NCBI GenBank assembly: GCA_015200025.1
Contig: CP054186.1
Coordinates: forward strand, 1,674,001-1,738,000
Source: Phycisphaeraceae bacterium
GTDB lineage: Bacteria > Planctomycetota > Phycisphaerae > Phycisphaerales > UBA1924
Reading direction: 5' to 3'
DNA length: 64,000 nucleotides
Shown: piece by piece, positions 24,698 through 31,608 of the stretch
Layout: each line of letters starts with the position of its first letter
Numbering within the stretch: position 1 is the first letter of the stretch
Made by a program: the position numbers and the translations under genes
The notes under the pieces: generated by a model
Database searches by the model: none
What the model was told of the DNA's origin: nothing
What the model saw: the letters and a program-made list of their open reading frames with translations, nothing else

Positions 24698-25654
24698 CTA
24701 CTCCCCCCGGATCTGCGCGATCGGCACGCGGTAGAGCATCCCCCGGGACTCGTCCGCGATCAGCAACGACGTCGGCGTCTCGAAGCACACCGCCTCGCTG
24801 TCGCTCGCCCCGTCCTCCATCCGGTACCCCCGGCTCCACGCCCGGACCCCGCGCCCGCCGAAGAACGGCGTCCGCGCATCGGGCCGCTCGATCAGCCAGA
24901 TCCGGTCGTACGTCAGGATCACCAGGTTCAGCCCGTCGTCGCTCGCGTCGGCCCCGGTCGCTCTCCCGCGCACGTCGAACGATCCGAGCCGCTCGAGGTC
25001 GTTCACCACGCCCACCTCGTGCGACGCGAGCCGGTACATCGCCGTCCGCGTGTCCGAGCGGTTCTTCGTGAGCAGGTACACCTCGTCCCCGACGGTGAAG
25101 ACGCCCTCGCAGTCGTAGTTGAAGTCGTCCGCCGGCGCGGGACGCGACCGCTGCTCGGGGTACCGCACGAGCACCTTGCGCGTGTAGGTCGTGCGCGATT
25201 CCGTCGGCTCGGGCTCCTCGACGAAATACAGGCACAGGTCCGCCCTCGCGTTGCTGTTGTTCCCCACGTCCGCGACGATCAGCCGCCCCGACGCGTCGAG
25301 CGCGATGTCCTCCCAATCGCCGTTGATCGCCCCGCCGATCTCCGTCCCGGGCTTCTTCGGCTCCCGCGCCGAAGGGATCACCGCCCCGTCCGCCCGCACC
25401 GGGTACACCCGAGGACCGTCCCCCGAGTCGTTGAGCGTCCAGAACACCGTCGGATCACGCCGGCTCCGAACGATCCCCGAGACCTCGTCGCCCGCGCCCT
25501 TCCCGAGCTTCGCGATCGGCGTCAGCACCAGCGCGGGCCGCCCGTCGTCCTTCACTCCCGGACCCGCCGGCCCCACCGGCCCCCGCCCGCCGCCGCACCC
25601 GCCCGCGGCCACCACCGTCACCACGACCAACGCACACGCCATTCGTTCTTTCAT
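24698..25654 (-). CDS. Lipoprotein with beta-propeller-like domain
   Basis: 318 residues. Signal peptide with lipobox 'VAAGGC', giving a lipid-modified Cys20. The mature part has 'FWTLNDSGDGPRVYPV', 'NGDWEDIALDASGRLIVADV' and 'GNNSNARADLCLYFVEEP', a recurring set in bacterial exported proteins predicted to be phytase-like or NHL-like beta-propellers. 'NDSG' and 'DWEDIA' loops could bind a metal. Enzymatic function cannot be claimed. It is convergent with the SRAP gene and ends 28 bases from it. Confidence 0.65.
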   Translation of the reverse strand: MKERMACALVVVTVVAAGGCGGGRGPVGPAGPGVKDDGRPALVLTPIAKLGKGAGDEVSGIVRSRRDPTVFWTLNDSGDGPRVYPVRADGAVIPSAREPKKPGTEIGGAINGDWEDIALDASGRLIVADVGNNSNARADLCLYFVEEPEPTESRTTYTRKVLVRYPEQRSRPAPADDFNYDCEGVFTVGDEVYLLTKNRSDTRTAMYRLASHEVGVVNDLERLGSFDVRGRATGADASDDGLNLVILTYDRIWLIERPDARTPFFGGRGVRAWSRGYRMEDGASDSEAVCFETPTSLLIADESRGMLYRVPIAQIRGE

Positions 25655-25659
25655 CGGTC

Positions 25660-25665
25660 ATGCTA
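25660..25665 (-). promoter_or_regulatory. -10 box TAGCAT of lipoprotein gene, leaderless
   Basis: Five bases upstream of the ATG at 25654; no Shine-Dalgarno. Confidence 0.45.
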
Positions 25666-25748
25666 GCGGCCGCGCCCCCGATCACGCCGGCCCGCGATCG
25701 TCAAGATACGGTAAAGCCCGGTCGTTCATGATCTTAGATTCGAGCAAA

Positions 25749-25800
25749 CCGATTTCGTATGAATCGGCTTGACAGCCCCCCCCCCCCCCTGTGATAGTCT
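25749..25800 (+). promoter_or_regulatory. Promoter with C14 spacer tract and upstream inverted repeat
   Basis: A perfect TTGACA -35 (25769-25774) is followed by G and fourteen C (25776-25789), then GATAGT (25793-25798) or TAGTCT (25795-25800) as the -10, giving an 18- or 20-base spacer. The ATG follows 6-8 bases after. CCGATT-N7-AATCGG (25749-25767) abuts the -35 and could be an operator. Slippage in the C tract would change the spacer and hence expression. Confidence 0.6.
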
Positions 25801-25806
25801 GTCGGT

Positions 25807-26499
25807 ATGTGGGACGTGACGGCACATCCTCATCGCCGCTCAGCCTTCACGCTGGTCGAGGTGCTGGTCTGTCTCGGCGTGATCTCGGTCGTGATCGGCC
25901 TCATGCTCCCGGCCTTGGGCGGGGCGAAGCGGTCGGCGGAGCAAACCCGGTCGGCCGCGATCGCCCGCGGCACCCTCGCCGCCATGCACCAATACGCCGC
26001 CGAGCACAAGGACATCCATCCCATCGGCGGCCCGCGGGTCAACGACGCGATGCTGGACTACTGGAGGCCGCTCGTGGAAGCGGGGATTTTCGCGTCGTAC
26101 CGGGACGCGGACCCCGACGGGGTACAGAAGTACGGCGGGCGCCTGCGGTTCACGATGTCCGGCGCGCTAGCCCACCCGCCCGAGTTCATGGTCCCCGGCG
26201 CCACGCGGCACATCGAGGTCGCCATGTCCGCCCCGATCCGCCTCGGGGATGTCCTCTTCCCGAGCCTCAAAGGCGCGGCGTACCAGTGGCTGCACGTCTC
26301 GGGCGATCGGCACGACATGTGGTCGTACGGGCACGGGAAGCCCGCGTCCCCGATCGCCTTCAGCGACGGGAGCGTACGCCATCATGCATGTACAGACTTC
26401 CGGCTCGAGCATGATTTTTTCGAACATTGGGTCGGTCACCCGGTGCTCTCGACGTGGCGTGGTTGCCGCGGGAGGGACGAAACGTACACCGGGAACTGA
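25807..26499 (+). CDS. Type II secretion/type IV pilin-like pseudopilin
   Basis: 230 residues. A short basic leader precedes 'AFTLVEVLVCLGVISVVIGL', the prepilin peptidase cleavage/N-methylation motif with Glu at position +5 and a hydrophobic helix. The globular part has no Gly-Gly-type pseudopilin loops; it ends 'HGKPASPIAFSDGSVRHH', the 'h.....hnF.DGSVr' ending shared by many planctomycete DUF1559-like pilins. It sits on the outer face of the inner membrane until assembled. First gene of a small cassette with the next two genes. Leaderless start, see promoter at 25749-25800. Confidence 0.8.
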   Translation: MWDVTAHPHRRSAFTLVEVLVCLGVISVVIGLMLPALGGAKRSAEQTRSAAIARGTLAAMHQYAAEHKDIHPIGGPRVNDAMLDYWRPLVEAGIFASYRDADPDGVQKYGGRLRFTMSGALAHPPEFMVPGATRHIEVAMSAPIRLGDVLFPSLKGAAYQWLHVSGDRHDMWSYGHGKPASPIAFSDGSVRHHACTDFRLEHDFFEHWVGHPVLSTWRGCRGRDETYTGN

Positions 26500-26514
26500 A
26501 GGAAGGAGTGTCCG

Positions 26515-26943
26515 ATGGACGGACTTCGACTTGTCCCTTGGATCGGTCTGGCGGCGTGCGCGGCTACGGCAGTGTTCGCCTTCGACAGTTCTCAGCAGTG
26601 CTATTTTCTTGAACGCAGCGGATGCACCTCGGGAACTCCGTCGGTGCTCTGCAAGGAAGATTCGATCGTGTGTGATGTCGGTTGGACCAATGCCGTCGAT
26701 TTCGGATGCGGCAAGTTCGGGCCGGCCGATCAGTTCGTCGAGCGAAAGTGCTATAAGATATCCGGTGTGCTCACGCAGGACTGCGATCTTCCGAAGCCGC
26801 ACGGTTACGAAGCGGTCGGGTGCCGCTCGGCGGCCGGGGTGTGCTGTTGCGCTCTCACCTTCAAAGTGCAAACCCCGGGACCCGGCGGCAACATGCACGC
26901 CGCGAACGGCGGAGTATGTTGTGATCTGACGCCTTCGCCCTGA
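26515..26943 (+). CDS. Small secreted cysteine-rich protein, unknown
   Basis: 142 residues. Starts after a strong AAGGAAGGAG site. A signal peptide covers about 1-22 (cleavage near VFA-F). The mature 120 residues contain about fifteen cysteines, including a CCC triplet and a terminal CC pair, so a disulfide-stabilised extracellular domain is likely. Base composition is clearly lower in GC than the neighbours. No family recognised. It lies 15 bases after the pseudopilin and 31 before the next gene, so the three are likely one operon. Confidence 0.65.
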   Translation: MDGLRLVPWIGLAACAATAVFAFDSSQQCYFLERSGCTSGTPSVLCKEDSIVCDVGWTNAVDFGCGKFGPADQFVERKCYKISGVLTQDCDLPKPHGYEAVGCRSAAGVCCCALTFKVQTPGPGGNMHAANGGVCCDLTPSP

Positions 26944-26974
26944 AGCATCCGGGAGTTGATTCTCGAGGCTAGAT

Positions 26975-27880
26975 ATGCTGTTGACCTGGGCATTGTTCAC
27001 AGCAGAAATCGCTCAGCCGGCCCAGGTGGACCGACTCCGTTCGGCGTTAGACGCCGTGCGGCCCCGGGCCGGTTCGGTCCACGCCGAGTACGACGACCCG
27101 CTCAACGGGCGCGAGTTGCTGGGGTACTGCTTCGAGAGCGGGGCGTGGTACCGGACCCACGGCGGGAGGCTCTACGGTCAAGACCCTCGCGGGCGCGGGT
27201 ACTGGGGTTTCCTCTCCCCGGAGGGCCCCGTGCGTGTGGGCGAGCTCGAGAGCGGGGCCGACAGCATCCTCGACGAGTATTTCCCGACGTTGTTCGTCAT
27301 CCGCGCCCTGGAGATCCCCGGCGCCGCCGTCCGGGCCGAGCAGGACGAGCACGGGTGGGTCGTCGAGTTCGCCCTCCCGCGCGGGCGGCGCAACCGGACC
27401 CTCGGCGAGCTCCCCCCGCCCGAGATCGAACGCTGGGGCGGGATGGACCAACTCGTCCGCACGGTCACCGTCACCCTCGATCATCGCTTCCACGTCACCA
27501 ACCGGCTCGGCCCGGTCAACCCCGTCGAGGACGGGGCCGTGCAGCCCGAGTCGGCCCCGTGCTCGCGCCCGGGCTTCCAGGTGGTGTCGCGCACGCCGGA
27601 CCCCGGCGCGGATACCCGCTTGGTCCGCTGCGAGTTCCTCGGCACCGAGTCGCGCGAGGCGTTCTGGGATCGGGCTGTCTCGCGGTCGGTGGACTTCGTG
27701 GTCAAGAACCCCGAGCGCACGCCCGTCCCCGTCGCCGCGTCGGCGGGCGAAGAGCCGCCGGTCCCGATCCGGACGCGGTCCTCCGGCGTGTCGGCGCAGG
27801 ACCTCCGCGTGTGGCTGCTCGCCGGTGGCGGGGCGCTCGCGCTGGCGGGGCTGGTCGTGTATTACCGTCGGCGCGGATGA
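26975..27880 (+). CDS. Exported protein with C-terminal membrane anchor, unknown
   Basis: 301 residues. A short N-terminal hydrophobic stretch (1-15) looks like a signal peptide. The body is an acidic beta-rich domain of unknown family. The C-terminus is a single helix plus basic stop, 'VWLLAGGGALALAGLVVYY' then RRRG, as in sorting-type or tail anchors. GAGG lies seven bases before the ATG. Its place behind a pseudopilin and a Cys-rich exported protein suggests a shared surface structure (inference). Confidence 0.6.
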   Translation: MLLTWALFTAEIAQPAQVDRLRSALDAVRPRAGSVHAEYDDPLNGRELLGYCFESGAWYRTHGGRLYGQDPRGRGYWGFLSPEGPVRVGELESGADSILDEYFPTLFVIRALEIPGAAVRAEQDEHGWVVEFALPRGRRNRTLGELPPPEIERWGGMDQLVRTVTVTLDHRFHVTNRLGPVNPVEDGAVQPESAPCSRPGFQVVSRTPDPGADTRLVRCEFLGTESREAFWDRAVSRSVDFVVKNPERTPVPVAASAGEEPPVPIRTRSSGVSAQDLRVWLLAGGGALALAGLVVYYRRRG

Positions 27881-28111
27881 ACGCAACTACCCTGTTGAGC
27901 GCGCGCGGCGGGCGATTCCTCACGGCGGGCTTTACGGGCTCTCCGGCGGGCCCGCGCCGGGGTGGACCCGAGGGCCCACCCGACCCTCAAGAACGCGGCA
28001 GGATCGATCGTGGCGCTGATCGTTCAAAGCGCGCACGAACGCGACGCGTCGCCGCTCACCTTTCGTGCTCATGCCGGCCGGGCCGAGCCTCGGCGGCGGA
28101 CCGCGCGGGGC

Positions 28112-28117
28112 TACGCT
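28112..28117 (+). promoter_or_regulatory. -10 box TACGCT of lctP, leaderless
   Basis: Six bases before the GTG at 28124. The ATG at 28154 has neither a box nor an RBS, so this decides the start. Confidence 0.45.
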
Positions 28118-28123
28118 CCGCGG

Positions 28124-29845
28124 GTGGCCGGGGTGGGGCCCGGGACGACGCGCATGGGGTTGTTGGCGGCCATCCTCCCGATCGTGCTGCTGGTCGTGGT
28201 GATGACGCTCCCGCGGCCGCGCGGGTGGCTGCCGATGCCGGCGTGGGCGGCGCTCCCCGCGGTGGCGGCGCTGGCGTACGGGCTTTCGCGGGTCCGCGCG
28301 GGCGGGCCCGCGGGCGTGACGCTGCACGCGGCGGTGATCGACGGGGCGCTGTCGGCGTTGACGCCGATGGCGGTGGTGTTCGGCGCGGTGCTGCTGTTCA
28401 AGACGATGGAGGCGTCGGGGGCGATGGCGGTGGTGGCGGGCCGGTTGCGCCGCGGGAGCCCGGACCCGGTGGCGCAGGCGGTGCTGGTGGGGTGGTCGTT
28501 CTCGTTCCTGATCGAGGGGCTCAGCGGGTTCGGGACGCCGGCGGCGCTGGCGGCGCCGGTGCTGGTCGGGCTGGGGTTCGATCCGCTTCGGACCGCGGCG
28601 ATGTGCCTGATCATGAACAGCGTGCCGGTCTCGTTCGGGGCGGTGGGGATGCCGACGTGGTTCGGGCTGGGCGGGGTCGGGCTTTCGCCGGGCGACCTGG
28701 CCGAGGTCGGCTGGCGGACGGCGCTGGTGCACGCGGCGGCGGCGCCGGTGATCGTGGCCCTGGCGCTGCGGGTGATGGTGCCGTGGGCGGAGGTCCGCCG
28801 TCGGGCGTGGTTCGTGGTCCTCGCGGTCGGGGCGAGTGTCGGGCCGTATGTGCTGGCGGCCCGGTTTAGCGTCGAGTTCCCGTCGATCGTCGGCGGGGTG
28901 TCGGGGCTGATCGTGACGGCGTGGATGGTGCGGCGTCGGATCGGGCTGCCGGCGGTCGTGGAGGGGGCTGTCGAGCCGGAGTCGGCGAGCGGCGGGGCGG
29001 CGTCGGGCTCGACGGTGGCGTCGCCTGGGGTGTCGTTGGGTCGTGCGGTGACGCCGCTGGTGGCGACGATCTTGCTTCTGGCGGTGACGCGGATCGAGGC
29101 GCTCGGGCTCAAGGGGTGGCTCACGTCGGAGGCGGGGTCGGCGGGTGTCGAGGTGCCCGGGCTGGGCGAGGCGTGGGTGAGCCCGTCGCTGGTGGTGGGG
29201 CTGCGGGGCATCTTGGGGACGGCGGCGGAGTGGCGGATGCCGGTGTTGTACGTGCCGTTCGTGCTGCCGTTCGTGGTGGTGGCGTTGGTGTCGATCCCGG
29301 TGCTGGGGATGAGCGGCGATCGGGCGCGGCGGGCGTGGGGTGACACGGTGCGCCGGCTGGGGCGTCCGGCGGTGGCGATGGCGGGGGCGATGGTGCTGGT
29401 GCGGGTGATGACGGCGGGGGGCGAGGGCTCGGCGTCGATGGAGGTCGGGCGGGCGATGGGGGCCGCGGCGGGCCCGGCGTGGCCCGTGTTCGCGCCGCTG
29501 CTGGGCGCGCTGGGCTCGTTCTTCTCGGGGTCGAACACGGTGTCGAACCTGACGTTCGCGCCGATCCAGGCGGCGATCGCGGGGACGCACGGGCTGGACG
29601 TGGTCACGGTCCTGGCGCTGCAATCGGCGGGCGGCGCGCTGGGGAACATGGTGTGCGTGCACAACATCGTGGCGGTGGCGGCGGTGCTCGGGTTGCCCGA
29701 GCGGGGGGGCCCGGCCGGCGCGGCCGGCGCGGCCGGAGGGGGGCCGGGCGGGGTCTCGGGGGTCTTGCGGCTGACGGCGGGCCCGATGGTGGTGTACGCG
29801 CTGATCGCCGCGGCGATGGCGGGGGTGTACTGGGCGGTGTGTTGA
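28124..29845 (+). CDS. lctP: L-lactate permease family transporter
   Basis: 573 residues, about 13 transmembrane helices. Imports lactate/glycolate with protons across the inner membrane. Family hallmarks: 'IEGLSGFGTPAALAAPVLVG' early, 'MNSVPVSFGAVGMPTWFGLG' in the middle, and 'LLGALGSFFSGSNTVSNLTF' near the C-terminus. The open frame extends further 5', but those residues are Arg-rich and not membrane-like. The GTG start with a TACGCT box is preferred; ATG 28154 is the alternative. No lactate dehydrogenase (lld/lut) gene is adjacent. Codons are strongly G-ending. Confidence 0.9.
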   Translation: MAGVGPGTTRMGLLAAILPIVLLVVVMTLPRPRGWLPMPAWAALPAVAALAYGLSRVRAGGPAGVTLHAAVIDGALSALTPMAVVFGAVLLFKTMEASGAMAVVAGRLRRGSPDPVAQAVLVGWSFSFLIEGLSGFGTPAALAAPVLVGLGFDPLRTAAMCLIMNSVPVSFGAVGMPTWFGLGGVGLSPGDLAEVGWRTALVHAAAAPVIVALALRVMVPWAEVRRRAWFVVLAVGASVGPYVLAARFSVEFPSIVGGVSGLIVTAWMVRRRIGLPAVVEGAVEPESASGGAASGSTVASPGVSLGRAVTPLVATILLLAVTRIEALGLKGWLTSEAGSAGVEVPGLGEAWVSPSLVVGLRGILGTAAEWRMPVLYVPFVLPFVVVALVSIPVLGMSGDRARRAWGDTVRRLGRPAVAMAGAMVLVRVMTAGGEGSASMEVGRAMGAAAGPAWPVFAPLLGALGSFFSGSNTVSNLTFAPIQAAIAGTHGLDVVTVLALQSAGGALGNMVCVHNIVAVAAVLGLPERGGPAGAAGAAGGGPGGVSGVLRLTAGPMVVYALIAAAMAGVYWAVC

Positions 29846-29972
29846 CGGTGCGGCGTGGCGGTGGTTCGGCTCCCTCGAACGGGGCCGGGGACGGGCGGTT
29901 GAGGGCTGGGGTGGCGCGACGAGGGGGACGGTTGGACGGGGTTTGGGTCGGCGTGTCGGTGTTGAGAATCCC

Positions 29973-29978
29973 TACACT
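29973..29978 (+). promoter_or_regulatory. -10 box TACACT of nuoF, leaderless
   Basis: Eight bases before the ATG at 29987; no Shine-Dalgarno. Confidence 0.5.
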
Positions 29979-29986
29979 CGCGGGCC

Positions 29987-31417
29987 ATGGCTTTCCCCCC
30001 GATCAACCCGAACCTCTCCGGCCCGGTCCTGACGCAGCGCATCCCCGGGTGGCCTTACGCCGACCCGAAGGGGCGGCATGTGGTGTCGTACGAGGAGTAC
30101 GTCAAGACCGGCGGGTACGAGGGTCTTCGCAAGGCGCTGGGGATGAGGCCCGACGCGGTGACGGAGGAGGTCAAGGCGTCGATGCTGCGTGGGCGCGGCG
30201 GGGCGGGCTTCCCGACGGGGCTCAAGTGGACGTTCCTGCCCAAGGTCAAGGCGGACGAATCGGGGCGCGAGGAGGACGCGGGGCGGCGGTACCTGGCGAT
30301 CAACGCCGACGAGAGCGAGCCGGGGACGTTCAAGGACCGGCTGTTGATGGACTTTGATCCGCACCTGGTGCTGGAGGGGATCGCGATCTGCTGCTACGCG
30401 TGCCGGATCTCGACGGCGTACATCTTTATCCGCGGCGAGTACCACCACCAGGCGAAGGTTCTGGAGAAGGCGATCGCGGAGGCGTACGCGAACGGGGTGT
30501 TCGGCGGGAAGGGACTCCTGGGTGGCGCGTCGACGGCGCGGGGCGGGTCGTGGGCGGTGGATTGCTACGTGCACCGGGGCGCGGGGGCGTACATCTGCGG
30601 GGAGGAGACGGCGCTGCTGGAGGGGTTGGAGGGCAAGCGCGGGTGGCCGAGGATCAAGCCGCCGTTCCCGGCGATCAAGGGGTTGTTCGGGCGGCCGACG
30701 ATCATCAACAACGTGGAGACGCTGGCGCACCTGCCGAGCATCGTGTCGCAGGGGTCGGGGTGGTTCGTGAAGCAGGGCCGAGCGTCGAGCCTGGCGGGGC
30801 AGATGGGGAGCCACGGGACGAAGCTGATGGGGGTATCGGGGCACGTGAACCGGCCCGGGACGTACGAGCTGGAGCTGGGGATCACGCTGCGGCAGCTGGT
30901 GGAGGACCCCGCGCTGTGCGGGGGGATGCGGAAGGGCAAGAAGTTCAAGGGGGCGATCGCTGGGGGGATCAGCATGGGCGTGCTGGGCCCGGACCAGTTC
31001 GACGCGGAGATGGACTTCGACATCGGTCGCAAGTACAACGTGCTGGGTCTGGGGACGGCGTGCCCGACCGTGTTTGATGAGGACACGGACATGGTGGCGG
31101 TGGCGCGGAACATCGCGCGGTTTTTCAAGCACGAGAGTTGCGGGCAGTGCACGCCGTGCCGGGAGGGGAGCGGGTGGCTGTACCAGTTGATGACCCGGAT
31201 CGAGGATGGTCAGGGCCGGACGAAGGACCTTGACCTGGCGTTGGAGATCGCGACGAGCATGGGGAGCATGCCGGGGACGACGATCTGCGGTCTGGCGGAC
31301 GGGAACAACTGGGCGGTGCGGACGATCATGAACAAGTACCGAGGGGAGTTCGAGGCGAGGGTGAGGCCGACGTTCGTGCCGGTGAAGGTGAGTGTCGGGG
31401 CGATGGCCCGGGGCTGA
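29987..31417 (+). CDS. nuoF: NADH-quinone oxidoreductase subunit F
   Basis: NADH- and FMN-binding subunit of respiratory complex I (51 kDa homologue). 476 residues. 'MLRGRGGAGFPTGLKWTFLP' binds FMN/NADH, 'INADESEPGTFKDR' and 'GAGAYICGEETALLEGLEG' are family blocks, and 'SCGQCTPCREGSGW' plus a later Cys in 'GTTICGLAD' bind the N3 4Fe-4S cluster. No nuoE, nuoG or other complex I gene is next to it; the flanking genes are a lactate permease and a protease. It could instead serve a hydrogenase or formate dehydrogenase of the HoxF/FdsB type. Confidence 0.93.
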   Translation: MAFPPINPNLSGPVLTQRIPGWPYADPKGRHVVSYEEYVKTGGYEGLRKALGMRPDAVTEEVKASMLRGRGGAGFPTGLKWTFLPKVKADESGREEDAGRRYLAINADESEPGTFKDRLLMDFDPHLVLEGIAICCYACRISTAYIFIRGEYHHQAKVLEKAIAEAYANGVFGGKGLLGGASTARGGSWAVDCYVHRGAGAYICGEETALLEGLEGKRGWPRIKPPFPAIKGLFGRPTIINNVETLAHLPSIVSQGSGWFVKQGRASSLAGQMGSHGTKLMGVSGHVNRPGTYELELGITLRQLVEDPALCGGMRKGKKFKGAIAGGISMGVLGPDQFDAEMDFDIGRKYNVLGLGTACPTVFDEDTDMVAVARNIARFFKHESCGQCTPCREGSGWLYQLMTRIEDGQGRTKDLDLALEIATSMGSMPGTTICGLADGNNWAVRTIMNKYRGEFEARVRPTFVPVKVSVGAMARG

Positions 31418-31608
31418 GGCCCTGAGGTGGGGGGTGCGTCGCGGGGCGGTTCGTTCGGCGGGCGGGGGTTGGGCGGAGGCGGTGGTGGGGGGGGTGCAAC
31501 GCCCGGGGGAGGGGTGTCGGTATCATCGGATCGGCCCTCGGGCCGTGGCAATGCGCGGTTGTGGTCTCCACTCAAGGCCGGGTTTCCCCGGCGACAGGAG
31601 TACGGCTC

